64,000 bases of DNA from Ischnura elegans (GCF_921293095.1 NC_060251.1:99434566-99498565), one strand, 5' to 3'; numbered from the stretch's first letter, positions 10,851 to 21,600 are shown. Notes: generated by a model not told the origin, from the letters alone. Numbers and translations are program-made.

Positions 10851-11056
10851 GTAAATAAATGCTTATCATTATTGAACTAAAGAAATCCATCACTTCCTTA
10901 ACCTTTTGTAAATATATTTATAATTTTTGAGAAGGGCTCGAAGAGTTTCGCAGGTAAATCGCTCCTGTCAATTAATGTCTTTTTCAAATAGGGAAACTTT
11001 GCGTGGTACAACGAAATGTGGTGCAGTGATTGAGGACACGTATGCCCAGATGTGGG

Positions 11057-11252
11057 GTCATTTATTGATTTTTATTTTTTTTTTCAACTTCTCCGTAAAC
11101 ACCACATAGAGGCCTTTCACAACGGAGGAATTGACAAATCACGACACTAACATCCATGCCCTGGATAGGGACCACCTACCCAGGCGGGATTCTAACCCAC
11201 GACCTACGGTTTGGCAGGCGAGGTCTTTACCCCACCGCCACCGAGGCTGGCA
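11057..11252 (-). mobile_element. tRNA-derived SINE, family 1, copy 1
   Basis: The minus strand reads GCCAGCCTCGGTGGCGGTGG, then GTAAAGACCTCGCC, with an A-box-like start, and a degenerate B box GGGTTAGAATCCCGCC. A diverged body and an A-rich tail follow (plus-strand T-run near 11075-11090). This is a SINE transcribed by RNA polymerase III, not a functional tRNA: the anticodon arm is not tRNA-like. Other copies are at 25642, 31036 and 41765. Confidence 0.75.
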
Positions 11253-11439
11253 TTTAGAATTAAATTTAAAAATACCCGTTGCATCCATAGCTGGACATAT
11301 CGAATTCACCTTTCCTGCAAAAAATTAATCATAAAACTGTTATTACAAAATAACTTTCGCTACATTATGGGGCTACATTAGGGATTACGACCTGGTTTAT
11401 CATTACATCCTCATCTTCTTCGCATCCAACCCGTGGAGT

Positions 11440-11765
11440 AATCGTTTGTGTTGGATTCCTCGGAAAGATTGAAAGTTAATGGGGATTGGGGCAGTGTGTT
11501 GACCTCCCTCCCAGTGGGCGCGGGTTCAAATCCCGGCATAGGCAGATATTTACCAGAGACTGCCCGATCCCTGCTTGAACACTGAAAGGAGGGTATTTCA
11601 AGTACAGCGCTCCGTCCGTCGGATGGGACGTTATGCCTTGGTCCCTCTGGTGCCTTCCCTAAGGAACAAGCTAATACTAACGCCGGATTTCTCACTCCCA
11701 TCTGTCCTTGTCCTTCCCTCAAAGACCTCATTTGTCGGTCGTCTGCTTCAAATATCACCACCGCC
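11440..11765 (+). mobile_element. tRNA-derived SINE, family 2
   Basis: The head reads GGGATTGGGGCAGTGTGTTG, with a B box GGGTTCAAATCCCGGC at about 11520. It is followed by a body with GGATGGGACGTTATGCC, GGTCCCTCTGGTGCC and a C-rich segment to about 11765. The GGATGGGACGTTAAGCC-like motif is a recurring feature of arthropod SINE bodies. It is unrelated in sequence to family 1. Confidence 0.6.
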
Positions 11766-12005
11766 TACTAAAGATACATAAGCATTTTGGAAAATAATAC
11801 GGAATAGCATTTGAAGTCAACAATAATACAATATTTTTCATTTGATTTCTTAATTTATATACAAAACTATACGTTGATTAAACAAGGACAAATATGGACA
11901 ATGCGAAAAAGTGCAATATTTGCTTCAACATAGCTGTATGTTTACAATTGAAGACCCAAGAAGCCAAGGGGTACATGCGCAATTTTTATAACTGTGGTGA
12001 TCGAT

Positions 12006-12158
12006 ATGTGCAGATAATGGTTAGCGGGGTACACAATAGTGTAGTGGCAAAGGGATACTAATGAATCACTAATACGTTTCTGTATATAGATTCAATGATT
12101 AACTTGTGTTGACTTCGCCACAACAGTATTTAATACCCCATCAACCATTATCTGCACA
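12006..12158. repeat. hairpin beside the inverted-repeat unit
   Basis: TATGTGCAGATAATGGTTAG CGGGGTA pairs across a loop of about 100 bases with TACCCCATCAACCATTATCT GCACATA. The right arm runs directly into the TACCTCCACTGCA end of the next unit. Confidence 0.6.
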
Positions 12159-12660
12159 TACCGATACCTCCACTGCAAAAATGCCCAAAAATCGCCCACT
12201 GAATCAAATCCGCTCATCTAAGAGTTCGACAATACGAATCCGCTCAGCTGGCAGTTGCCGGAGCATAAACGCTCACCTCCAATTCTCCAAGCTTCGTATG
12301 TGAGCGTTTGTGCTCCGGACACTGCCAGCTGGGCGGATTCGTACTGTTAAGGCCGTTTTACACGGGGAACGGAATTGCGCAGGTTAGAGTTGCATTAATT
12401 TCTAAAATGGCGTGGAATTGCGCGAATGCATGAACGAAATTAGAACAGGGGCTATTTTGCCGTCTCGCATCCACGCATTCTCGCATGTGTTCTAGCAATT
12501 CACCGCTTTACACGACGCAATTTTGATTGCGCCTTCACACGTACGTCAGACTGCGCAATTCCGTGTACCGTGTAAAACAGCTTTTAGGCTCCTAAATGAG
12601 TGGATTTGATTTGGTGGGCGATTGTTGAGCGTTTGTGCGGTGGAGGTGTCGATATCTCTA
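12157..12660. mobile_element. head-to-head pair of the long-inverted-repeat family
   Basis: Left copy 12160-12297, from CGATACCTCCACTGCAAAAA to CTCCAATTCTCCAAGC. The inverted copy starts at 12297 and resumes at 12587 after an inserted MITE, ending GTGGAGGTGTCGAT. Without the MITE the unit is a near-perfect palindrome: CAGCTGGCAGTTGCCGGAGC pairs with GCTCCGGACACTGCCAGCTG. No LINE interior is present here. Confidence 0.55.
12350..12583. mobile_element. 234-bp PIF/Harbinger-like MITE with TTA duplication
   Basis: Terminal inverted repeats AGGCCGTTTTACACGG and CCGTGTAAAACAGCTT, flanked by TTA at 12347-12349 and 12584-12586. It lies inside the right arm of the palindromic unit at 12157. The interior shares GAATGCATGAAC(G/C)AAATTAGAACAGG with the four MITEs at 29648, 30682, 35662 and 44505, so it is a diverged subfamily. 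Three-bp duplications fit the PIF/Harbinger superfamily. Confidence 0.75.
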
Positions 12661-13934
12661 AAAATTGTAAAAATTTCACTAGTACCCCTTGGTTTCCATG
12701 GTCCTCATTTTCCCACGGGCACAAATTTCAAGGACTCACGTTGAATTTGTACCCAAACATTTCCAAACAGGAAAGTAATTCAATGACATTTTCTCCGACT
12801 CTTTTTCCTTCAACTTTTTTGTCAAGGTTCATGTCACCATCTCTTTTCAACGACTTTTTCAAACTTCAAAGTTTCAAAATAAGGCGGCATTAGGGAGTTC
12901 TCTTTTTATACCTGACGAAATAAAAAAAGTTTCTGACCACTATTTGATGGATACGATACATCGCACGCTCTCGGAGTCCACTCCGTAACATGCGAGGAGC
13001 GTTAAAAAAAAATGTCGAAAGAATCAGCGCAGCGGTTCACCTTGAAATAGCACGCTTCCCTTCCCACTTTCCCACCCATGGAATAAATTCAGCGAGATTC
13101 ATTAGGACTCATCTCCGGCGCGAAAGAAAATCCGGGTATCGGAATGCTCAGAATTTGGGTCCATGAAAGATCACGGTACTATACCACAAGATCGTCAACG
13201 ACAGGAACCTAAAAACTTTTATTTGCCAGTCTCCGATTCCCAACCATTGGGTGCCACGGAAAATGGTTGTAGGGTCATCCCATTAATTCAAGTATATCGC
13301 TTGAAATAATATTCTATTGAATACGGTAATAGTCTTTCCAAATTTCTTCCAACGATTATCGCCGGAGCATAACAGCGATCGCAAGAGATAACAAAAAACC
13401 TATTCTCATTGAACTCAAATAAACAAGACGGAGACACCAGGAAAATTCATGATACGCATCGCATCAATTGCTCACGAAGAAGTTGGAGATTGAATGGCAA
13501 GAGGGATTACATCTAAAAACACTTTGAAACAGCCCGATCCAACAGCAAGGTAACCGACCTTTATTAGAATTCAAGTTGAATTTTTTCCCAAAAGATTGTT
13601 GAAATATCACCACCCATATTACGAACTTTTTCGAAGGAGCGGATTCAAACATGAGATGATCATGATAAACTTTGAACTAAACTAAAATTTTTCGTTTCGA
13701 CCCGGAGGTAAACGAAAATACGATGCGTAGCTTTAGTCACGTTCATGCACGAAATTAAATTCACAAGTAGTTTAGCTTCGACCCGGGACGAAACTTTACT
13801 CCCGGGAACGAAACTAAATTAAATGAAACTCCCCTGCTCATAGTTAGGTTTCGATACCAGAAGTTGAGTGGAGGAGGATGAGAGGGAATAGTTTCGACCC
13901 ATTACCTTTGGCATGCGTGTAGAAAGGTCACCTT
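12661..13934. other. no gene recognised
   Basis: Mixed-composition DNA. Around 13690-13830 short words recur in both orientations (TTCGACCCGG, CTCCCGGGAACGAAACT, GACCCGGGACGAAACT), possibly an old inverted repeat. Frames are short. Confidence 0.4.
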
Positions 13935-14408
13935 ATTACTTGACGCGCCGCAGGCGCGATGCAGCTGTACCGATGAACCATATTCACCTTAACCAGCCAG
14001 TTCACAATAGACTAATTATTTGGCGCCAATGAATGTGTTGTGTGCGTAGTGTTGGGTTTGTGTGAACGGAAACTTACATCTAATACAATTTTATTTGACA
14101 TGAACTTATAATTTTATTATTAATTTTTTAAAAGTTATTTTTTAATATTTAATTTTTTTCAATACTTGCTTATCTTATATATAAAAATGAATCGCAAAAT
14201 GTGTTGGTAAGCGCATAACTCAACAACACCTGGACCAATTTGGCCAATTCTTTTTTTTAAATGTTCGTTGAAGTCCAAGGATGGTTCTTACGGCGAGAAA
14301 AAATCGAATAATTGCCGGGAAAACCCTAAAAACAAGCCTTTTCTTTTTCACATACAAACGTTTTCTAATCTAAAATAAAAGAAGGTCGAAAATCGTGTTA
14401 GTTAGAAC

Positions 14409-15351
14409 TAGTGATGGGCAAAGTCGATCATTTTAGTGATTCAATCATTTTGACTCGAGTCACATAAGTGATTCAATCAATTGATTCAATCATTATGATC
14501 GAAAAGACTCAAATGAATCAAGATCGAAAAGACTCAAAGGAATCAAGATCGAAAAGACTCAAAGGAGTCATGATTGAAAAGACTCAAAAGGAATCATGAT
14601 CGAAAAGACTCAAAAGGAATCATGATCGAAAAGACTCAAAAGGAATCATGATCGAAAAGACTCAATCAATGGATGTAATAAATCACTTTGAATAATCGAA
14701 TAAATACTGCCTCATCTGCGAAGAGCATGGGTAACGCTGATTGCTATCCATATTATCATTTCATATACTATTTTGATTATGAATTCCTAGATGAGTATAT
14801 TAGATTGATAAAATGAAGGAAGTAGTGTCATGAAAATATTTAGGAAGGCAAAACTGCCACAGTTTCTCAACACTAATAAAATATAATTTCTAACTACGTA
14901 TCTCAAAATATACCACAAAATACACCACACACTATGCATGAATCTGATCTGCAGGATAATTTTATGAACGGCACAATAAAATGTAACCAGCTTAAATTAT
15001 ACTTCTTAACGTTCTCCTACAGGAGTCATCTTAATATTTTTCTTTTACGTGTATTGGTGTTATTAATACTGATAACCGCTGGAAAACATTTAAGAAAAAG
15101 ATTATACAAGTATTCAGTTCTTCATAACATAGTATTTAATTTTCTCACAACTATTTCTGCCGAAATAGATCAAGCATCGATCGTTCGACATTTTGAAACA
15201 AACCGGAAACCGGGATGATTGATATGAAACCGGAAGTTGGAGTGATTGATGATTGATGATCGACTTGTTTAACGAAATGAATCATGAGTCATTTGATTCA
15301 CCTAGTGATTCAATCTTTTTGATCGAATCGTTCATGATCGACCCATCACTA
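14409..15351. mobile_element. 943-bp nonautonomous hAT element with perfect 8-bp duplication
   Basis: Terminal repeats TAGTGATGGG and CCCATCACTA are flanked by identical GTTAGAAC at 14401-14408 and 15352-15359. An 8-bp duplication and TAGTGATGGG-type ends are characteristic of hAT. The subterminal zones are full of short words in both orientations (GATTCAATC, GATCGA, GACTC), typical of transposase-binding sites. A 94-codon frame (14934-15218) has no recognised motif. It is inserted in the Helitron and so is younger. Confidence 0.85.
14495..14665 (+). repeat. 28-29-bp tandem repeat inside the hAT element
   Basis: About six to seven units of GATCGAAAAGACTCAAAAGG plus AATCAT. Early units vary (AAATGAATCAA, AAGGAGTCATGATT); the last three are nearly identical, pointing to recent array growth. 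The unit is built from the element's own subterminal words. Confidence 0.8.
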
Positions 15352-15669
15352 GTTAGAACACTTATAACTCGAGAACGGCTGCACCGATGTCAATGAGATT
15401 TGGTTCTTTGGATTCGTCTCAGGCGGGGTTAACATTTAGGCCATTAAAAAAAGGATAATTTCACACAAAAAATTCATCTCTTTCATATGGACATGCTTTT
15501 AGGAGTTATAGTAACACAACAATTGATAAGTCGGTCAAAACTACAAATAAAATAATTTGTTTTGTTTTTACCACTTCAATGACTGAATTTCGTAACAAAA
15601 TAACATTTTAATTACTACATATATTCAAAATATTAATTAAATTGAAATTAAATTAAAAAAATTAATTCG

Positions 15670-16450
15670 AGCCAATTGTAAGCCCAGCCGTGGCCCAGCT
15701 CGAGTTGACACTTCACTACCGTGTTTGTAAACAAATCTCCAAGCAATTGTTGACAAACGGTTATGTCCGTGTTCCTGTCGACGAATCGAGTAGTTTTAAC
15801 TCATTTCCTTGGAATTATTGCAAATTATTTTCAGCGGAAGGTGAGCTCATCAACAAAGCGTTCCAGAATATGATTGATCACCAAAAGAATCAAAGATGGT
15901 TTATTTAGCGAGCAAGAACGAAGATGTGGATGACTAAAACGAGGTAAATTCAAATAGTTCGTACTCTGCATTGGTTCGAATCTTTTACATGTGTTACAAA
16001 CGAAGACGAAATCACCAACTATCTATCTGAATATTTTAAGTCCTTGGACGTACCTGGCTTACCAAGGCACGATTCACAGAAAAAATGTAGTTTCTGTGTT
16101 CATGATCTTTCGAAGCATAAACCAACCATAGCTATCCAACGGAACGTGTTTGGTGATTAAAAAAATTGGTAATGAATGTGATTCACGTAACTTTACTCAA
16201 AGGAATTTCAAAGGTGAGGAAGTCCTCATTCCGAAGATTCCATGATCTCAATTCATATGCCCTTATGAGCTTATACGTATTCAATTTCCAATTCATGTTA
16301 CATTCGTGATAACGATTGAAAATCGCATGGTCAGTCTTTCAGTTTTTGTGTTGTTTGTGCTCATGTGCTAATGAAAACCCATGATTTTCTCATGGTCAAT
16401 TTAACGTGCTATGTTCACGAGTCGATAAACCATCCTCTGTATTTCTTCCT
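15670..16450 (+). pseudogene. Helitron helicase (PIF1-like), C-terminal half, decayed
   Basis: PIF1-family helicase fused to Rep in intact Helitrons, where it unwinds the donor strand. One frame (15690-15905) reads VPVDESSSFNSFPWNYCKLF and ELINKAFQNMIDHQKNQRW, matching the region ahead of the helicase C-terminal motifs. After a stop, other frames give EDEITNYLSEYFKSLDVPGL, a LTGKFKGEE-like block near 16195-16220, RIQFPIHVTFVMTI, HGQ and the SRVDKPS-like end near 16420. At least five frameshifts or stops are present. The tail of the helicase resumes after the MITE at about 16755. Confidence 0.75.
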
Positions 16451-16458
16451 TCACTTCA

Positions 16459-16749
16459 AGTGCGTAGCTAGGATAGGGGGTTTTGGGCGCAGCTAATACT
16501 ACGGGTCTGTAGGGTATAGAAAACTCGCTAAGGTAAGCGGGAAGTGTGGGGGCACTTCCCCCAGACATTTTTTAAGATAAATGGTTCAAAATAGTGGGTT
16601 TTGCGGCTGTGTGAATAGTTAAATATGTTTTGTTTGTTAGTCATCCGTCCCCCTAATATTAATAACAAAATCTTTCATAAAAAAACTCTCTTAAGCTCTT
16701 GGGGGGGGGGGGGGGTTTATCCCCAAAACCTCCCCTCGCTGCGTCACTG
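16459..16749. mobile_element. about 290-bp hAT-like MITE, copy 1
   Basis: Starts GTGCGTAGCTAGGAT and ends CGCTGCGTCACTG, with G- and C-runs inside both ends and the internal words AAATGGTTCAAAATAGTGGG and TTTGCGGCT. Related copies are at 38598, 48525 and 54544. It interrupts the end of the Helitron helicase. Confidence 0.65.
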
Positions 16750-17569
16750 CTTTGCTTCGCTATATTTATTTAGCTTCATCCGCTTCATCTTGCGCCTGAT
16801 AACAAAGCCAAAAGTGTTGTTTATCAGAAGGTGCTTGACGCAAGACATTAAACCCGAATGTGTAGGGCTCACCGTGGTGCGTTTACGCATGCAGTACGTT
16901 TACGCATTGCATTTTTTCCAAACAGAGATACTAAAACTGGCGCGCCTTAAGTCATTTAATGGGAATGCTGCTTCATAGGGGCTTTTCTTTCACGATTTTG
17001 AGCATCAGTTAAGCGTCAGTCTGGGGTTGTGTCAACCTGCCCCCTGAATGGGCCAAGTGTATGCAACAGACTTGGACCTAAAAACATTTTTTACAGCTAA
17101 TAGCGCTAATAGCCAACAACTGAATGCGTATAATTTTTATTTCATGAACTGCTTCATTAAACCACAATGCCCAAAATTTCTTAAGCTAAAACGTAAGAAA
17201 ATTTATTGAAAAAGATCCGCGTAAACGTGCTTCGATCCACCATGTGTAGATTCAAAAAAGAAAATATCTTTCTGACAAGCAATTTTGGTACTCATTTACG
17301 TAGTTTTATTGAATTTGTATCCTTATTTTATTATAATAAATTAAACTTGGTTAAAAACGATACAGCCGCTCTTGATTTATAACTGGTGTAAGTAAACTGT
17401 AAGTTCATTGATTGTTAGGCGGTACGAAGTTCGCCGGGTCAGCTAGTCATAATATATTTTTTGATTGGGTTTTAGCATTATTTTATTTTTTATTTTGCGA
17501 GAAGCAATTTTTTTATTTTTTTCCTTATGAATTGCAATAATTTCTTAATAGATTTTTTAAAATTATTTT

Positions 17570-17904
17570 TTACAATAAAATTTTGAGAAAATAGCACTGT
17601 AAAAAATTAACTAAGGCTACAAGAAGGAAAGACTCATACAGGTTGTGTAGACGAGTTATCTGTTGAGGCTGTCTGTATGTTGTAGGAATTGATGGATCAT
17701 AGTTCCATATGTGTGTTAATAGTGGGTTTTTGGTTGCCCCGAGACTGGACTTGAAATTGCGAAATAATTTGTTAATGAAATGATTCACCGTTGGAAGCTT
17801 ATGGGCGGCGAGGACGTCTGATATTCGGGTTCGGCGGGGTAGGTTTAGGAAAATTAGGGATTTCTTCTGGAATGTTTCCAGTTTGTCTCTTATTGGGTTA
17901 GAAT
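17570..17904 (-). pseudogene. LINE RT C-terminus, downstream half
   Basis: The minus frame reads NPIRDKLETFQKKSLIFLNL, then ISDVLAAHKLPTVNHFINKL and FRNFKSSLGATKNPLLTHIW, followed by NYDPSIPTTY. It aligns along its length with 5599-5315. It continues the frame of 18588-18835 once the MITE between them is removed. Confidence 0.7.
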
Positions 17905-18587
17905 AGGCTGGTTTCCTTATATTTTTTTATTGCCTAAATCGAAAGATTATTGCTCCTGGAGTACGTATTTCACGCTTGTAGATTTTTAAATGCAGATATC
18001 TATTTTTCGCGTATCAATGAAAACTGAAAATTTTCAAGCGCGCGAAAACGCGACGGCTAAGTATGAATGCTGGGAATACTCCGTGTGACGTCGTTCTGGT
18101 TCCTGCTGCCGCAAGTGAGGTGACCTTCGGGCGAGGCTTTGAGCGCTGGTACAACGCAGGATGCTAGCAGGTAGCAGAGTACCCTGCTAGCTGGTAGCGC
18201 TTGGCTTAAATAAGGATTGTTAATACCTTATCAAACGAAAGAAAACTTTCCGACCATAGGCAGTTTTAATAGGTGATTATTAAGACATGTTTCCCTGAGC
18301 TCTGTGCCTCAGGCATGCATTGGTAATCTCAGACGATGTAAAACTCCTATCTACTCGCATAGAAACTAGCATGTGACGTCATGATAGTTTCTATGCGAGT
18401 GACGTCACGTGGAGTGGCATCGCATGGGCGCCAATCTAGCCTTTTTCAAATGAGGATAAAATTGACCATTGCCATTTGTCTAAATCGGTATTTCTAAAAC
18501 CAAATAATTTGTATATTATGAATACAATAATGGTGGGCTACGAATCGCAATCAATGCCTTTCGTTTTTTTATGACGGAAACTACCCT
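17905..18587 (+). mobile_element. AGGGTGG MITE, copy 1, inside the LINE RT
   Basis: Terminal repeats AGG(G/C)TGGTTTCC and GGAAACTACCCT with AT on both sides. Removing it leaves one AT and restores the LINE frame (ANSNPIRDK). The interior carries the family blocks CTCCTGGAGTACGTATTTCA, TTTTCAAGCGCGCGAAAACG, GAGCTCTGTGCCTC and TGACGTCACGTGGAGTGG. No coding capacity; overlapping frames are shadows. Confidence 0.85.
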
Positions 18588-18835
18588 ATTTGCGCAAATT
18601 TCGCAGCGGTAAAGTAGGGTGGGACGGATGGGATTGCTGAGTAAAGTTTGGTTCTGCAGCTTTGGGATAATGTAGAGGTGCGGGAGGACAGTGATGTTAG
18701 GGCTTGCCTTAATATTATTGCCTTTCTCGTGCAATACTTAACATGATTGTTGAAAGTTAGTTTTTCATCTAAGAAGACGCCGAGAAATTTATGGGTTTTT
18801 GCTCTTGGTATTCGGATTTTGCTTATATATGGTTA
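18588..18835 (-). pseudogene. LINE RT C-terminus, upstream half
   Basis: Minus-strand frames give KTHKFLGVFLDEKLTFNNHV, a conserved LINE block after the catalytic site, then KYCTRKA, and TLLSNPIRPTLLYRCEICAN, the 'IRP.LLYA.E' block, ending at the MITE border. The order matches 5768-5535. Confidence 0.7.
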
Positions 18836-19014
18836 AAGCATTGAGCTTAAAAGTCGAATGGCTAGTTGCTCTCAAATAATGCCTGCCATTTAATTGGCCC
18901 ACCATCCGCCCGTAGAAATATTTATGATCTTTTCTTTTACACGGCCTTAAATGGTGTAACGATCCTCTGAAATACTCCCATACTTGAGTCACAAGTTGAC
19001 CGCTATAGGGAGCC

Positions 19015-19597
19015 TTTTTTATGCAGAGTGACGGAGCCCTGAAGAAGTTAGGATTCGTAAAATGTACTGTGGGTAGATTTTCGGATGAGAAAGCACAAGA
19101 AAGGTGCTATTTAGCACACGTTCGACCACTGAATATGCAGCGAGCGTATAGGATACGGTGCACAAGGATTTTATCCGTGAACTGAATGAAATACAAAGGA
19201 AAGCTGCGCGCTTCGTCAAAAACTGCTATTGGTTGTACAGACAGCGTTACCCAAATGCTAAGCGAATTAGGCTGAGAGCCGCTAGCGACTCGGAGGATGT
19301 GCGCAAGGCATATATTGCTTGAGCAATTGAGAATAGATAGGAGCGACAGGAAGAACATCATCTTAGAGCCCCGCTATAGGTCTAGGTCCGGAAGAAACGA
19401 TAAATTAAGAGAGATATTTCACCGAACGGATAGATATGGGTATTCGTTTTTCTCCCGAATCATGAAGGACTTTAATAAATGCTAATAGTAATTTTGTTTA
19501 AGCGTTTGCTTTTTAAATGTGTAAACGGCTGTGTCCTAACACCCCCTTACACACGCCTTTTTAGGCGGCTTACGGGGTACCATGTAGATGTATTACA
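19015..19597 (+). pseudogene. CR1/Jockey-type LINE RT 3' end
   Basis: Plus-strand frames give KLGFVK, DEKAQERCYLA, a VRP block, IRELNEIQRKAARFVKNCY and, one frame over, TDSVTQMLSELG. They continue with RHILLEQLRIDRSDRKNIIL, RYRSRSGRN and GYSFFSRIMKDFNKC, ending in a stop at 19483. ELE.QRRAARFV..Y and SVT.ML..LGW are standard CR1/L2-type motifs. The 3' end is the hairpin-like AGGCGGCTTACGGGGTACC followed by ATGTAGATGTA, the usual simple tail. There are at least two frame changes. It is distinct from the RTE-like copies. Confidence 0.75.
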
Positions 19598-19609
19598 CCT
19601 AGGATACGA

Positions 19610-20225
19610 AGGAACTGAAATTTAAGGTTGGCCCGCCCGCAAAAATTTCGCCACGAAAATAAAAACTATGACACCTGAGCGTTGAGGCAGAACAAGGGGA
19701 TCCTGGATGTCCAGAAAAGATCGGCTGCCTTTTGCGGGAGTCCGGAGCAAACCGCATTCCCACACCCATGGCCGAATCGGGATGAGGGGGAGGAGGCAAC
19801 TACATAGAGGGTTGGCGGGAGGTGAGGCCGCTTCGGCCGGCCCGTGGCGAGTGGGCGGACTGGGGGGCCCCCTCTCGCTTTCCCTGTCCTGCGTAGAAAC
19901 ACACTTTCCCTCGTGAGACGGCCAATATAAGGTAGTGGTGGGAAGGAGAATGTTTTTTTTTATCCTTCATTTCGAGAGGGAACTTCCCTCGGACGAGAGG
20001 GAGAGCGCTTTAAGACGGACGCATGCACTTGACTGCGCGTGGGCAGTTGTTTTTCGAGTTACAGAGAGGTACGAGAAGTCAACGGGCCCGTTTACCATTG
20101 TTTTATTACAGCCGATTGCGATTATTAGAGTACGAGCGTGCTGCGCCCGCTCCCAGCGGGCTTCCCCCGCTCTTTTCAATGCAGGTCCACAGAGGGATAG
20201 ACGCGTTTCTAATTTTAAAATGTAG
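19610..20225. other. GC-rich stretch of unknown role
   Basis: Clearly richer in G+C and CpG than its surroundings, so it holds many overlapping frames (up to 96 codons) on both strands, none with known motifs. GGCCAATATAAGG at about 19920 resembles a CCAAT/TATA arrangement. It could be a promoter, an LTR or an old GC-rich repeat. Confidence 0.3.
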
Positions 20226-20698
20226 AAAAAAAGGCAGGGTCGTATGTACAAATTTAATTGGAATGTTCATGTACAAATTGAGGTCAGAGGACCTCTTTAA
20301 ACACAACATCGGAAGTAATTACACTATCCTATGTGAAACTCATACTTACGTATCAACAGGAGACTTGAATGTGGAATCAGCCGCGTTTTGATAAAAGTTA
20401 TTTAAAGAATGCGAGATATTGTTGCAAATGAACAAATGTATCAGTTTGTGCGCCGTTAACGTCAGGAATGTTTACCGGTTTTTTTTAATTATTTAAAAAC
20501 CAATGTTAGGAAACAATAGCAATATTTAGGAAGTAAGATATACCGCCGCATGTTCTCTGATAAATTCTGTGCATTTTGGTACCTCATTTGTAGAGTTTGG
20601 TTGCGTATAAGTTGGGAAAAAGGTATATATACAGTAGAAATAATGTAGAAGATTCTGCCGATTATGATAGGTTTCCAAGGATTATTTCAAAATTACTG

Positions 20699-21600
20699 AA
20701 TCGATACCTCCACTGCAAAAACGCCCAACAATCGCCCACCGCATCAAATCCGCTAATCTAAGAGCCCAACAATTCGAATTCACTCAGCTGACAGTAGCCA
20801 TAGCACAAGCGATAATAGAATAGATAATAGATAGTATTTAGATACCCGATAATACCACTTAAATGTAAATAAAAAGGTGAAAAAAGCAATTTTTACAATA
20901 GTTATTCTAATGAGAATTAAAATTAATAAAAAAAAGAGCTAACTGCTCACAATTTTCAAAATAATTTGCATTTAATTTCATTTTTACGCAAACAACATTA
21001 GCACTTGAATTTATTTTGGTGAATACTATTGATGAAATCTTCTCGGGTTCTCAGCCAGGTTAATTCTTTCGTATAAGCCGACGTTTCGATAGACGACTTG
21101 TCTCTCATCTTCAAGGCCGTGCTACTCTTTATAAAGTCCAATTTCACACTGAACCGATAAGACCGTTTCCGAGGACAACAATACGGCTCAGCTGTAGTCC
21201 GATTGGCTGTAGGTCTTTTGAAATTCTTCATGTTTATCAACATTAACACTGCCAACGATACACATACGCCATTGTTTTTAATTATCAATTTGTAAACTGG
21301 CTGGTTTGGTTGAATTCTGACTCACCGGTACAGCTTCTGTAGACGCGCCTTCGGCGCTGACATGTAAAATCTGTACACCGTCGAGTGGCGCCCGGGCCCG
21401 CCAGGTAGCTAGCGGGCCCGTGCACTACCCTACGGTATACAGCCTATTAGTGGCTTGTTTTTCTTGGAGCCTTGAGGTGAGCGTTTGTGTTTTGGCTAAT
21501 GACAGCTGAGCGCAATCGTATAGTTGGGCTCCTAGATGAGCGGATTTGATCCGGTGGGCGATTGTTGAGTATTTGTGTAGCGGAGGTATCGGTATGGTCC
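20699..21600. mobile_element. long-inverted-repeat unit, about 0.9 kb
   Basis: The left copy starts TCGATACCTCCACTGCAAAA at 20699 and runs to about 20810. The inverted copy is at 21465-21600 and ends GCGGAGGTATCGG. The interior includes a TCTTCTCGGGTTCTCAGCC block (about 21037) and the GACGCGCCTTCGGCGC hairpin (about 21344), which also occurs at 4850 and, in a related form, at 13945. No target duplication is seen. Confidence 0.5.

Larger units (their letters stand above)
14173..17446 (+). mobile_element. Helitron, 3274 bp including nested insertions
   Basis: Rolling-circle transposon with classic ends: it begins TCTTATATATAAAAATG and ends CTAG, preceded by the subterminal hairpin GGCGGTACGAAGTTCGCC. 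It sits between A (14172) and T (17447), the expected A/T target with no duplication. Inside are decayed PIF1-type helicase sequences and two younger insertions (hAT 14409-15351, hAT-like MITE 16459-16749). The Rep endonuclease part is missing, so the copy is 5'-deleted and dead. Confidence 0.85.
13935..18835 (-). mobile_element. old Jockey/I-type LINE, host of nested insertions
   Basis: The minus-strand order is RT coding (18835-18588 and 17904-17570), an AT-rich 3' region, and a terminal GC hairpin near 13945 with GCGCCGCAGGCGC. The same order occurs at 4850-5640, so this is one element. A MITE (17905-18587) splits the RT and a Helitron (14173-17446) splits the 3' region. Removing both rejoins the two halves of the LINE. 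Confidence 0.6.

Noticed and set aside
11131..11328. Frame with RDHLPRRDSNPRPTVWQARS, also seen at 41788
   Set aside because: It is the antisense of the family 1 SINE head; this peptide is a common false gene product of SINE sequence.
13690..13830. Inverted words around GACCCGGGACGAAACT as a TIR element
   Set aside because: Arms are short and broken; no boundary or duplication can be set.
14934..15218. 94-codon frame within the hAT element as a transposase
   Set aside because: No hAT dimerisation or catalytic motif; probably chance in AT-rich DNA.
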